From: Drouetiella sp036703255
GTDB lineage: Bacteria > Cyanobacteriota > Cyanobacteriia > Elainellales > Elainellaceae
DNA length: 64,000 bases
NCBI GenBank assembly: GCA_036703255.1
Contig: DATNPL010000230.1
Location: forward strand, 1-64,000
Direction: 5' to 3'
Part shown: piece by piece, positions 10,701 to 19,186 of the stretch
Position numbering within the stretch: position 1 is the stretch's first letter
Layout of the letters: every line of letters begins with the position of its first letter
Position numbers and translations under genes: made by a program
Notes under the pieces: model-generated
What the model was told of the DNA's origin: nothing
The model's input: the letters and a program-made list of their open reading frames with translations, nothing else
The model's database searches: none

Positions 10701-12012
10701 AATCATCAAACCCTTGGGGTAAATCAGGTTTGTATTCAGAAGGCTTGATTGGGAAGATGGCATCAAATTCCAGTACTTGATCGAGGTTCTCAAAAGCCAA
10801 TTCCCCCGTTAGCAACTCGAAAAACATCAGTCCAGCCGAAAACAAGTCAGAGGCAATGCTGGCTTGCTTTGGATCCTTATCGCACTCTGGGGCTAGATAG
10901 AGAGGATCGAGGTCATCGACAATCATGCCAGCGACGGTACTGGTACGATGCTTGCCAACGCGAGCATAGTCGAAGGCTGTCAGGCGGGCACGTCCATCCG
11001 GACTAATCAGAATGGCATCGGGGGTAAGGTTGCGATGGATGACTTCATATTTATGGGCGTGATCGAGGGCAACCAGAACATCACGCAGGATCCCAAGTTT
11101 TTGATCAAAGGTGAGGGCAAGGGAGACTTTCTTGATGTGTTGCCGTAAAACCTGACCAGGGACGTCTTCTGTGACCAGAATGGAACGATCGCCCTCTTCG
11201 GTTTCAAAGAAGTCTTTGACAGCGAGGATATTTTGGTGGCTGGGCATTTTAGCAACTGCCCGGTAAGCGTTGCTGATACGAAGACGCTCAGCTTGACGCG
11301 CGGCAGGGTCTTGATAGGGGTCTACCTGATAGATGCGGAGCAGTGTAGTACCACCCCCTTTACCGGTGAAGATGTTTTTAGCCCGGTAGTCTGTGAAACG
11401 ATCGCCACCGCCGAGCCGATCTTCGATTTGCCAGTTGCCGTAACAGGGAGATGCTGTGAGGGCTTTCGCCTTGCCTTTGATAGCGTTTTCGACCAAACCT
11501 AGAAGGGATTGAATATTATCCGAGCGAGAGCTGGGAATGTGGGCTTTGTCTTTGAAGTAGGTGACGCACTTGTTGTTGAGGTAGGTGATGTCATCCTGGT
11601 CACGCCCGCTGTAGTCGTTGACGTGGGTGGTGGGATGAGTCATGAGAACGGCAGCATGGACGTGAATGCTACGCAGGTCAGACCGAGTGGGGTGAGCTGA
11701 CTGAATTAAGGCTTTGACGACTTTGGCGTGTTGGCGTAGTTTTGCCAGAGGAGAGAGGTAGGGCTGACGACCATCGGGATACCATTTGTTGCCATAAATA
11801 TCGAGTTGTCCTTTGATGCCCTTAACGTCAACGACAAAAATGCAGTGGGGAGCCAATATTGCGAGGTCAATTTCAAAGACTTCTGCACCCTGGGTAATCT
11901 CAAAATTGTGCAGCACAGTAAAAGTACTGGGCAAATGGTCGCGCAAGTAGGCGATCGCCTTCCGCTCAGAGTCATTGACTGGCTGACCAATAGGAACAAC
12001 TCGCGCTGGCAT
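7783..12012 (-). CDS. NERD domain, tandem pseudokinase/kinase and P-loop protein, MAD6/PglW-like
   Basis: A 1409-residue multidomain signalling protein. Residues 10-130 form a NERD nuclease-like domain (EIDLAIL, then VVDVKG, a PD-(D/E)XK pattern with Asp in place of Glu). A first Ser/Thr kinase fold (about 200-480) has HRNLTPD instead of HRDLKPxN, a DYA instead of DFG and Arg for the VAIK lysine, so it looks inactive. A second kinase fold (about 525-770) keeps VIKL, HQDIKPSN and DFN and is probably active. Walker A GNAGDGKT at about 837 starts a C-terminal NTPase region. PglW of BREX type 2 and MAD6 of MADS share this layout. The ATG overlaps the stop of the specificity-subunit gene by one base (TAATG). 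It probably transduces infection signals by phosphorylation. Confidence 0.85.
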   Translation of the reverse strand: MPARVVPIGQPVNDSERKAIAYLRDHLPSTFTVLHNFEITQGAEVFEIDLAILAPHCIFVVDVKGIKGQLDIYGNKWYPDGRQPYLSPLAKLRQHAKVVKALIQSAHPTRSDLRSIHVHAAVLMTHPTTHVNDYSGRDQDDITYLNNKCVTYFKDKAHIPSSRSDNIQSLLGLVENAIKGKAKALTASPCYGNWQIEDRLGGGDRFTDYRAKNIFTGKGGGTTLLRIYQVDPYQDPAARQAERLRISNAYRAVAKMPSHQNILAVKDFFETEEGDRSILVTEDVPGQVLRQHIKKVSLALTFDQKLGILRDVLVALDHAHKYEVIHRNLTPDAILISPDGRARLTAFDYARVGKHRTSTVAGMIVDDLDPLYLAPECDKDPKQASIASDLFSAGLMFFELLTGELAFENLDQVLEFDAIFPIKPSEYKPDLPQGFDDWLQKFCAIDPEDRFPSAAVALHELSQIITSAAPTPAQVAAEAETPVLDLKNLPKEHELDGRFRVQAYLGQGRFGVAYQVFDFYANCDQVIKLILYDKISAHERLRREYATLRKLSPHPNVVPVTGAGKLPDDTPYIVFDFLRGQNIEERLDKETIPLEDALTIVRQTALGLVHIHNEKVYHQDIKPSNLLWTDEGVRIIDFNVAESDLEDELGIGGTRRYFPPDLNFSFELTETDKIDRDLYALGITFYQCVTGQYPFQELEPPKRKQALDPRQFQGCEDLSIELVDLMQKMITPARADRFSSAEALLRALNDIKALHAPKTLIQAGSADPLLPLPDGIPSDKPNFNPFVSHLLTIYSQSQKTNAGTRGLDAIGEALYIPTLLDVQLMTAVLSGEFRLVIISGNAGDGKTAFIQQLEKHAERQSAQIDRGQNGATFQLNGRTFVTNYDGSQDEGDRVNDAVLSDFFSPFQGNEITWATDQTRLIAINEGRLIDFLTDHETQFSRLMAIVRGGLQGGDPVNSVAVVNLNLRSVVAAPFCGSGTMASGAIDAIITNPPFTDASIFGRLARRMTEERFWQACQSCDLKQECYIHHNASTLMDATAGPKVIERLKQLYTLTHLRGRLHITLRDLRSALAFMLVGTRDCDSVHELYRAGNPDAIQKILDGFYFNSWLGGSEGSTDRLVSLLRQVDVGETGSPELDRSFAFLQPNDREMARFAFPERGHYDDDLLQRVFDQLPRDYSEGNSSQRVESYRQYVATLRRRHYFERRDSDWRQMLPYLSADRFQELIIGTKDLATEVPSLLTAINRGEGLKNPTRLGDQLALRVRQVEKATVRSYRLFPASAFSLLRSIINSRFIEYLPQTLILQYSSSTGQQANLVLNLDVYEMLTRLKNGYRPSCEEQQGLYQSLVMFKNVLSSAPYQEVLLTENEFEFYRIKRETDGKLLMEKIQSSSGASSNSPPTPSDLNSTGGDQ

Positions 12013-13421
12013 TAAACCCCCTCCAAAATTGCCCGTTCTACCATTGCCACTGCCTCGTTTTCTAGCACATTGGAGCGGTGCCGTTTTTCGTAGGCATCAA
12101 TCACCAGTTCGTGAATGGCTTGCTGGGTGTGTGGGTCAGGGTAGGGAACAGGCAAGTGGGGCAGGAAAACAGGATGGAGATACTGTAATTTGCTGCCAAA
12201 GGAGATTGAGCGGAACATTCTGAACGCTGTCTCTGAACGCATGAAGGCATATAAACAACCCTTTGGCATCACAGCATTGTTAGCTACTACACGCACAAAA
12301 AGCTCTGAGTAAGCCATTTCGGCCATTGGTCCCCAAATGAACTCAGCGCGACAGTATAGTTCGCTTTCACCGAGTGTTCCTGTAGCTGCAATGAGAGTTG
12401 TTCCTGGGTCAACAAATACATCTTTACCTAAAGCAAATTCAGCAACCCATCGCCCTTCTGGTTGCTGCCAAAAAATTTCTTTTTGACCGATCAATTGGCA
12501 ACCGTATTCAGGTTCAGCATCAACTCGTTTATAGCGACCTCCACGCTTAAGGGTTCCAGGAACGCAGATTTCCCTAAGCAATTTATGTGGAGCTGCTTTT
12601 ATGGATTCACAAAGGTTTTGGAATTTGGGTCTGAAATTAACAGCCCGAAGCGAAGAGGCAGATTTGATAGTAGTTGTGAACGCTAAGTCTGATTCTGCAC
12701 TATGCCACTCGCTACCAGTGATGTCTGCTAACCCAACAGCAGCAAATAGTTGTTGGGTAGCTTGCTGAACTTGAATCTGATAACCCGTTCGCAATTGAGC
12801 AGCTTCTATCACCTTTTGATGGACTTGTTCCTCAAAAGTATTGCCCAGACGAGGAACGGGCAGTTTGGCAATATGAAGAGGTTCAATGTGTTCTATAACC
12901 GCCCCGTAGGTTCCTGATGTAACGAGTGGTACACCATAATGAGTTCTTAAATATGCATACAGATAGCCTGACAAGATTTTGTCTGGATCTGCTACAACTT
13001 TCATTACATCCTGCGAAGACCAAAGCCCATCCATGTCTGAACGAGCATAAGTCATTCTTCCAATGGTGCCAGAACTACTGATTAAGGTCATTCCAGGACT
13101 AAGCCGCAAATAATTTAGTTTCGATGATTCAGCATCTTTTTTACGCAACAATCTCATATACGAAAGATCTGCATACATTATTGAGCCACTTGTAAAAAAA
13201 GGAACGCCATAAGCAGAATCATTTACATAATTTCGGACAAATTGAGGACCATTGTATATTCCGCCCTTATAGCCTTTTGTCAGTTGATGAAGTGGATGTT
13301 TTTCTACTGAAAGTTTCTCCAGCAAAACCTTCGCCTCAATTGCACCTGATAGATAGGGACTACAATCGAGCCGCCGTCCTTCTTGTCCTAGCCAGGTGCT
13401 CTGAATGACTTTCACCTTCAT
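12012..13421 (-). CDS. Type I-style specificity subunit with two target-recognition domains, MAD5-like
   Basis: The 469-residue protein has the HsdS layout: one target-recognition domain at about 30-190 (SSSGTIGRMTYA, then LPVPRLG), a helical spacer at about 200-250, and a second recognition domain at about 265-460 (IAATGTLGESELY, then LPVPYPD). It should give sequence specificity to the methylase partners, letting the system mark self DNA. Its ATG overlaps the stop of the preceding methylase-like gene by four bases (ATGA). No HsdR translocase with DEAD motifs is present, so this is not a plain type I restriction system. It fits the S subunit MAD5 of MADS. Confidence 0.85.
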   Translation of the reverse strand: MKVKVIQSTWLGQEGRRLDCSPYLSGAIEAKVLLEKLSVEKHPLHQLTKGYKGGIYNGPQFVRNYVNDSAYGVPFFTSGSIMYADLSYMRLLRKKDAESSKLNYLRLSPGMTLISSSGTIGRMTYARSDMDGLWSSQDVMKVVADPDKILSGYLYAYLRTHYGVPLVTSGTYGAVIEHIEPLHIAKLPVPRLGNTFEEQVHQKVIEAAQLRTGYQIQVQQATQQLFAAVGLADITGSEWHSAESDLAFTTTIKSASSLRAVNFRPKFQNLCESIKAAPHKLLREICVPGTLKRGGRYKRVDAEPEYGCQLIGQKEIFWQQPEGRWVAEFALGKDVFVDPGTTLIAATGTLGESELYCRAEFIWGPMAEMAYSELFVRVVANNAVMPKGCLYAFMRSETAFRMFRSISFGSKLQYLHPVFLPHLPVPYPDPHTQQAIHELVIDAYEKRHRSNVLENEAVAMVERAILEGV

Positions 13422-15451
13422 GGTTCAAGCCCTCCCGTGCGGGTGAAGTGTTTGTACCTCTCGGCCACGTCGGGCAATTCATCATTAATTTGCTTAAACT
13501 TCCGCAGTACTCGCCGAATATTGATTTGTTCGCCAATTCGGACCCGTTCTACCACCTCTTCTTCCACAATCAGTTCTTCTCCAGTGGGCGATCGCTTAAA
13601 CACCTGCTTACCCCGTGAATCGACCCCGCCTTTCTGGGCAACCGCCATAAACACGTCATACTCTGGATGATCAAGCTGCATTAGTTCTGCCTGATCGCGT
13701 CGCCGCAAAATCAAGAAACTGGGCAGCGCTGGAGATAGACGGTACTGATTGACCGTCACCTTAAATGGTTCCAAGGGCAACTCTACACTCGCGATCACCT
13801 CACAATGGTGCAAAATCCACCAGCGAATGTATTCATCGCCTGGGTTGCCCAATAAGCCATTGGGGAGCAAAATTCCGATTCGTCCAGTTCCCGGTTTCAC
13901 CCAGTCCAATGCCCGTTCCAAGAACAAGACTTCTGGCGGAATGCCACTGCTCAAATTACCCCGGTTGCGATAGCCCCCCTCCTCAGTACGTTCCCACACC
14001 TTGCCCAGGTCATACCGTTGCAAAATTGTAGCATCGGTGACAGTATCCTGCGACTGGGTCGAAAACCAGGGGTTGAGAATCACAATATCCATAGTGCCTA
14101 ATGGAATTGCTCGACTGCTATCCGCCACCCCATCTAAATCCCCATCGGGAAACGTGCGGGAGTCTAATCGAAAAACGCGTCCTGGATGCCCCGCCGTCAA
14201 CAGTAGATTGAGTCGTGTTGTCACGGTCAGAAAGGGGTCGAGTTCACAACCAAAAGTATTTTGCCTTGACCATTCTGCGGTTCGTTCTTGTGCTGCCAAT
14301 CGCTGTTCGGCAGTTGCCTCATCCCGGTTTGTGCCTGCCTGAGCCAAAAATTGGTCGTAGAGATGCACAGCGGTCATTGCCAGAAACGTGCCCGTTCCAC
14401 AGGAACAGTCCAGCACCCGATCTTCTGGCTTTGGCTCCAGCATTTCAACTGCCATCCGTGCCACATTCAACGGCGTCGGATAGCGTCCTTCTTTACCGTC
14501 CATCACCATTCGTACGATCGCTCGATAGGCAACAGTGCGATCAAAGGGGTGGGTTTGGGCAAAGGAATATTTGGCTAACTCCTTCACGATTTGTGCGGTC
14601 TGGTCTGCCTCCAGATCTAAATTCCAGCCCCGCGATAACATTCCCGGCTGCCAGGGAACTGCATCTTGCAAACAGCCCCGAATGCGTCGCTCAATCTCAG
14701 CTTGCCCTGATGCCGTAAACGGTTCATCTCCCCGCACCCAAAAGCGGCGATCGGCTGAGGGAGCCGTCTCATCGTAGAGCTTTGCTAACAGCAACACTGC
14801 TAGTTGCTTGAAAGTATCCTTGTGATCCAGCCCCAGGTTACGGTTCAAGAATCGGTAGCATCGTTCTAAGGCTGCTTGTAAATCTTCTGCCTCTGCTGCA
14901 ACCTGAATAGGTCCACCTGTCCGATCAGCAGCTTCCGTTTCTTCACCAGGTGCGGGCAACACACCTAACGGGATAAAGCGTACCTCAAATCGATCATGGA
15001 CTGCTTGAAGGTAAAACTCTTCAAAGCCGTTTGTCCAAATGCCAAACCGACAGTCTGGCAAGTCTTCCATTAATTCCTTCAGCTTGTTCAAATCTGCCTC
15101 AGCTTCTGCCAGAGAGCGCAATTTATCTCGCTGGCGTTGGGTTTGACAGAGAACAATCCGCTGTAAGTTTTCGTTGGTGTGGGCAGTGCCAGGGCGAAAG
15201 ATCGCAATGTCTACTCGGCGGTTACGCTTACCCGATAGCCTGGGATTGTAGTTCACTTCCAGGTCAGCGCGATCGAAGCCATAGCTTTCAATCAGTTGCC
15301 TCAAGACCTTCTGAAGCAGCAGATTCTTGGGGGTGACACGAATTTGATTTCCTGTGAAGATATCGATTAGAAAGTCATTCAGCCCCTCAGATTCCTCCTC
15401 TAGGGACTCATCTTCATTTGGAATTAGATCCTCATCATCAAACTCAGTCAT
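13418..15451 (-). CDS. N6-adenine methylase-like protein with atypical NPWF catalytic motif
   Basis: The 677-residue protein is built like its upstream neighbour. An acidic N-terminus is followed by an HsdR_N-like domain (VDIAIFRPG, then IVLCQTQ), then helical and Rossmann parts of an HsdM-type methylase. Motif I reads LDCSCGTGTF (about residue 350) and motif IV reads LNPWF (about 461), where active enzymes have (D/N)PP(Y/F). I checked the codons AAC CCC TGG TTT on the minus strand. It may be a catalytically weak or structural partner of the first methylase. It overlaps both neighbours by four bases (ATGA), so stoichiometric coexpression is likely. Methylase fold is certain; activity is doubtful. 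Confidence 0.85.
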   Translation of the reverse strand: MTEFDDEDLIPNEDESLEEESEGLNDFLIDIFTGNQIRVTPKNLLLQKVLRQLIESYGFDRADLEVNYNPRLSGKRNRRVDIAIFRPGTAHTNENLQRIVLCQTQRQRDKLRSLAEAEADLNKLKELMEDLPDCRFGIWTNGFEEFYLQAVHDRFEVRFIPLGVLPAPGEETEAADRTGGPIQVAAEAEDLQAALERCYRFLNRNLGLDHKDTFKQLAVLLLAKLYDETAPSADRRFWVRGDEPFTASGQAEIERRIRGCLQDAVPWQPGMLSRGWNLDLEADQTAQIVKELAKYSFAQTHPFDRTVAYRAIVRMVMDGKEGRYPTPLNVARMAVEMLEPKPEDRVLDCSCGTGTFLAMTAVHLYDQFLAQAGTNRDEATAEQRLAAQERTAEWSRQNTFGCELDPFLTVTTRLNLLLTAGHPGRVFRLDSRTFPDGDLDGVADSSRAIPLGTMDIVILNPWFSTQSQDTVTDATILQRYDLGKVWERTEEGGYRNRGNLSSGIPPEVLFLERALDWVKPGTGRIGILLPNGLLGNPGDEYIRWWILHHCEVIASVELPLEPFKVTVNQYRLSPALPSFLILRRRDQAELMQLDHPEYDVFMAVAQKGGVDSRGKQVFKRSPTGEELIVEEEVVERVRIGEQINIRRVLRKFKQINDELPDVAERYKHFTRTGGLEP

Positions 15452-17988
15452 TGCTTTTGCTCCTGGAGGAACTCATCATATTTATCGCCAATGATGGGAA
15501 GGTCATCATCTAACTCCTTTTCCTGAACAGTTAACTCACGGGTTATCGTGCGATCGCCCACTTTGACTTGAACCGGAACCTGCTTTGAAATGAAGATCTC
15601 TTCACCCGATGGCTTCCGCTTGTATAGCTTGTTGCCTCTCCGATCAAAACCTACTTTTTCGGCAACCGCCATAAACACGTCATAAGGTTTCTCTGCCTGT
15701 TTTTTCTCATCAGGTGCCTTCCGCCGTAGGAACAGCAGACTAGTCAAAATGTTGACATTAGCATCCACGATGAAGATCTCCACCGGCAGGTCAATACTGG
15801 CTAACACCTGCGTTTCTCGCAAAATCCACCAGCGAATGTACTCAGCTCCAGGATTCCCCAAAATACCATCCGGAAGTACGATGCCCATCCGTCCAGTTCC
15901 CGGCTTCAACCATTGAACACACCGCTCAATAAAGAGAATCTCTGGTGCCACACTGTTTTGAATCCTGTCAGTTTTTCGGAAGCTATCATCGCTCTGCCGC
16001 GCCCAAATATGCGCCAAGTCATACTGCTTCAAAATCTTGGGATCGGTAATGGGAATATCCGCCCCAAACGGAGGATTGGTCATCAGCACATCAATGCTGC
16101 CTAACTTCACCTTCTCTACAGCATCTTTAACATCTGCCATTGCCCCAGCCGGAAATTCCAACGAGTTGATGTTAAACAGATTGCCATGCTCGTTACTTGC
16201 CATTGCCAAATTCATCTGGGCGGTACGCACCAAGAATTGGTCAAATTCTGCCCCAAACACCTTCGTGCGGACGTAGTGACGGAACTGGGCGTAATAGTTG
16301 GCAAATTCCTCAGAGGACTCAATTTCCTCGGTTCTTGTCGGCTGGTGCTTGATCTTCCGGAACACATAATCCATGGCTGCTACTAGAAAACCACCCGTAC
16401 CGCATGCGGGATCAAAGACCGTCTCGTCTTCCTTTGGATCCAGCATTCGCGCCACCAGCTTTGTCACCCCCCTGGGCGTAAAATACTGACCGCGATCGCC
16501 CCGCAGGTTTGCCCCAACCAGTTCTTGATAGGCTGCCCCTTTGACATCAATCTCCGTCCGGGTGAACTCAAACTTGCCAAGTTCTGACACCACAAACGCT
16601 AGGGCACGCTCTGATAGTGATATTTCTTCCGTCCCGCGAAATAGCTTCTTATAGGTCTTCTTAACTTTCTCAAACAACGCCACAATTCGTGCCCGAATTG
16701 CCTTGCGCCCTTCCTCCTCAAACTGGTCTCTAGGACCCGCCCAAAATCGCCGTTCTTCCCTGGGCGATCGCTCGTCATGCATCTTGCAGAAGATGAGGTA
16801 AAGAAACTGCCAAAAAGCAGCATCTTTGGGCAATCCCTCATTTCCATGAAGGAAGTTGTGACAGCGCCGGAATGCAGTTCGCAGCATCTCTGCATCGGCA
16901 TAGCGGAGTTGCACCATCGGAATCGAGTTTTCCTGCTCGATCGGGACATCAATCGGTGCCCAATCAGCAATCGGCTCGAAAATCAGCTTTTCGTCTACCT
17001 TCTTCTTGGTTAGATAAAAACACTCCAGCCCATTAGTCCACATCCCATGCTGGCAAGACTCAATCTCATCCATGACCTCTTCTAATTCCTTGAGGTCCTT
17101 GGAAGCCTGCTCGTGATCCCGTACCCGAACTGACTTCTTCCCCACCTTTGGCTCAGGACGACAGACCACCACATGAGTAATGTTGGCTGCTTCGTGTTTC
17201 GTACCCTGCTTAAAAATGGCGATATCCAGCTTTTTCCGCCGCTTCCCCACTTTTACGGCAAAGTCCCCCTCCATATCACCCACGGCAACCCCATACTCGT
17301 GGCAAATTGCCAGGGCAATCCGTTGCCGCACCTGCTCTTTGGGGGTCTCCTTCAGCCGCTTCTCCCCGCTGATGAAGTCCAGAATGTAGCCATCGGCGAT
17401 CGTGGTGTCATCTTCAGCCTCATCACTCTCCTCGTCCAGTCCACTACCATTGCTGATGAAGGAATTATCTTGGCTATCTTCTAAAGCTGTCTTTTGCTTT
17501 GTTTTTCGTTTTGGCTTCGTAGGTTCCACCGCCGCTTCAGACTCTGAAGGCGACACCTGTGCAGCCTTTTGGCGAGTTTTTCGCTTCGGCTGGGTAGGCT
17601 CCACCACTGCCTCAGACTCTGAAACGGGCAACTGCTCTATCTCTTGCTCTGTCTTTCGCTTACGTTGGGTAGGTTCCACCACTGCTTCAGACTCTGGAAG
17701 TGAAACCTGTGCAGCCTTTTGACGAGTTTTTCGCTTTGGCTTAACAGGCTCTACCTCTTCTTCAGACTCTGGGAGTGGCAATTGCTCTGCCTCTTGCTTT
17801 GTTTTTCGCTTCCGTTTAGGGGGTTCTGCCACCACTAATTCAGACTCTGAAGACGGTAATGGGGCAGCTTTTTGCTTCGTTTTTCGCTTTTGCTTTGCAG
17901 GTTCAACCGCCACTTCCTCAGGTTCTAGAAGTGCCAATTGTTCTGGGTCTTTACTAGTCTCACGCTTACGACTCATGCAGTTGCTCAC
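15448..17988 (-). CDS. N6-adenine DNA methylase with repetitive basic/acidic N-terminal tail, MAD2-like
   Basis: This 846-residue HsdM-type methylase has canonical motif I FDPACGTGGF (about residue 523) and motif IV TNPPF (about 640), so it is probably the active modification enzyme giving self/non-self marking. Residues 10-165 are six imperfect repeats of about 25 residues, each with an acidic ESE part and a basic PKRKT core. Residues 190-330 form an HsdR_N-like domain (LDIAIFKQG, then VVVCRPE) without the usual acidic-x-Lys pair. It follows the XRE gene by 36 bp and overlaps the second methylase by four bases. Normal HsdM proteins are about 500 residues, so both the tail and the HsdR_N-like domain are extra. 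Fits MAD2 of MADS. Confidence 0.88.
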   Translation of the reverse strand: MSNCMSRKRETSKDPEQLALLEPEEVAVEPAKQKRKTKQKAAPLPSSESELVVAEPPKRKRKTKQEAEQLPLPESEEEVEPVKPKRKTRQKAAQVSLPESEAVVEPTQRKRKTEQEIEQLPVSESEAVVEPTQPKRKTRQKAAQVSPSESEAAVEPTKPKRKTKQKTALEDSQDNSFISNGSGLDEESDEAEDDTTIADGYILDFISGEKRLKETPKEQVRQRIALAICHEYGVAVGDMEGDFAVKVGKRRKKLDIAIFKQGTKHEAANITHVVVCRPEPKVGKKSVRVRDHEQASKDLKELEEVMDEIESCQHGMWTNGLECFYLTKKKVDEKLIFEPIADWAPIDVPIEQENSIPMVQLRYADAEMLRTAFRRCHNFLHGNEGLPKDAAFWQFLYLIFCKMHDERSPREERRFWAGPRDQFEEEGRKAIRARIVALFEKVKKTYKKLFRGTEEISLSERALAFVVSELGKFEFTRTEIDVKGAAYQELVGANLRGDRGQYFTPRGVTKLVARMLDPKEDETVFDPACGTGGFLVAAMDYVFRKIKHQPTRTEEIESSEEFANYYAQFRHYVRTKVFGAEFDQFLVRTAQMNLAMASNEHGNLFNINSLEFPAGAMADVKDAVEKVKLGSIDVLMTNPPFGADIPITDPKILKQYDLAHIWARQSDDSFRKTDRIQNSVAPEILFIERCVQWLKPGTGRMGIVLPDGILGNPGAEYIRWWILRETQVLASIDLPVEIFIVDANVNILTSLLFLRRKAPDEKKQAEKPYDVFMAVAEKVGFDRRGNKLYKRKPSGEEIFISKQVPVQVKVGDRTITRELTVQEKELDDDLPIIGDKYDEFLQEQKQ

Positions 17989-18024
17989 TCTTAGTACATT
18001 GCCCTGTGGTTTTAGAAATAGGAG

Positions 18025-18414
18025 TTAGTTCGAGGAGGGCGAGTAATCTCTCAAATCACCTAGCGAAGAGGCAGTTGAAAAATCTTTCTCAATAAACATC
18101 AACACCTGATTTAGCTGCTCATCCGATAGCCCTTTTGCCATGATTAAGCGAATCAGTTCGAGTAATTTTGGCTTCTCCTTCAACAACGAGGTGATATCTG
18201 GATCAGTCGTTGGGGTCAACCGGAATAAAACATCGGGATCGGCAGCTAGCACTCGTGCCAACTCTTTAATGACCTCTGGCTTAGGAGGTGGCTCCTTGCC
18301 CCGCTCAATACGACTTAAATAAGCAGCGGAAATACCCACCCGTCCTGCGGTTTCCCTTAGCCCCATATCCTGGGCTACTCGAAGCTGCCTGAGGGTATCG
18401 CCGAACTTGTTCAT
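18025..18414 (-). CDS. XRE-family HTH regulator, MAD1-like
   Basis: The 129-residue protein has an N-terminal XRE/Cro helix-turn-helix at about residues 6-62 (LRETAGRVGISAAYLSRIE), followed by a helical C-terminal tail. It probably binds DNA and controls the defence operon, as expected of MAD1 in MADS. The methylase gene follows 36 bp downstream on the same strand. The 148 bp upstream, to the end of the MerR-like gene, contain a short CCCCAAAGGGG inverted repeat (18,481-18,491) that could be a small terminator or binding site. Confidence 0.85.
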   Translation of the reverse strand: MNKFGDTLRQLRVAQDMGLRETAGRVGISAAYLSRIERGKEPPPKPEVIKELARVLAADPDVLFRLTPTTDPDITSLLKEKPKLLELIRLIMAKGLSDEQLNQVLMFIEKDFSTASSLGDLRDYSPSSN

Positions 18415-18562
18415 GGCTTCATGGATGTTGTCTGTTGCATAACGCTAAACACTTTCGTTACTCATTGTCCTTTGAGACAACCCCAAAGGGGAAGGGGGCT
18501 AGGACTGCAACTGCGGTAATCTTAACGACAGATCGTTGGGAGAGCGTTCCTCGCAACAAACC

Positions 18563-19066
18563 TTAAGCTGAACGAGCGGGTTGGGCTTTAGCCCTTAGCC
18601 GGAAGCTTTCAAAATCAACCACTTTAGACTGGCGGGCTGCTTCCCATACCTCCTCAACCACGCTTGCCAACGGTGGGATCACAATCAGCATGTACTGTCC
18701 CAGTTCGTGATCGCTTTTATCAGCGACCTTCATAACGCGAGGCATATCTGACCAATCAGGCATCATCCAATACACCTCGTCGTTAAGAACCACAATCTTT
18801 TTGTCCCTCAAGCTGTTGTCAAAGCCACTGTTGTCCAGCAGATTGATAATTTTTCGGACAGTCTGAAGCGAAATCTCCTGGCGCAGATTCTTAATCGCCC
18901 GGATCTCTAACACTTGCTCCCAGGTGTAAACGACTGTTGGCTTCTTGGAATTGCCGTAACGCTCCGGCACCACTAGCCCGCTGCGATCGAGATGTTGCAG
19001 CCGGTTTGACGTGGTCTCAGTGAGAGCTAGGGTTTCTTGTCGTGTAAACCCCTCCATCACACCCAT
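18563..19066 (-). CDS. MerR-like winged-helix regulator
   Basis: The 167-residue protein starts with a MerR-type winged helix (FTRQETLALTETTSNRLQHL, residues 6-25, then RSGLVVPERYG and YTWEQVLEIRAI), followed by a C-terminal region of unknown fold (YWMMPDWSDMPRVM). It is first in the minus-strand defence cluster and probably regulates it. It lacks the long dimerisation helix and cysteines of metal-sensing MerR proteins. About 90-120 bp upstream of its ATG lies a perfect inverted repeat (19,153-19,186) that could be its operator. MerR-like genes are not a standard MADS component as I recall it, so this may be a lineage-specific addition. Confidence 0.75.
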   Translation of the reverse strand: MGVMEGFTRQETLALTETTSNRLQHLDRSGLVVPERYGNSKKPTVVYTWEQVLEIRAIKNLRQEISLQTVRKIINLLDNSGFDNSLRDKKIVVLNDEVYWMMPDWSDMPRVMKVADKSDHELGQYMLIVIPPLASVVEEVWEAARQSKVVDFESFRLRAKAQPARSA

Positions 19067-19152
19067 AGCGATCCTTCCAGTAATTGATCCTGAATCTTTA
19101 GCACAGAAATACAGTAACCGCTTGTAAGATTAACTTTAACCTATTAGAAAAC

Positions 19153-19186
19153 AACGTATTAGATCCTATGTAATTATCAATACGTT
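19153..19186. promoter_or_regulatory. Candidate operator: AACGTATT/AATACGTT inverted repeat
   Basis: AACGTATT (19,153-19,160) and AATACGTT (19,179-19,186) are exact reverse complements with 18 bases between them, in AT-rich DNA upstream of the MerR-like gene. The arrangement suits a dimeric regulator site overlapping the operon promoter. Seen in sequence; its role is inferred. Confidence 0.4.

Noticed and set aside
14215..14718. 167-codon plus-strand frame
   Set aside because: Antisense to the second methylase-like gene, Pro/Ser/Arg-rich shadow composition and no motif.
7783..18414. BREX type 2 interpretation
   Set aside because: The kinase protein is PglW-like, but PglZ, PglY and BrxD/BrxL-type genes are absent, and the HsdS-like subunit and giant HerA-like ATPase fit MADS better.
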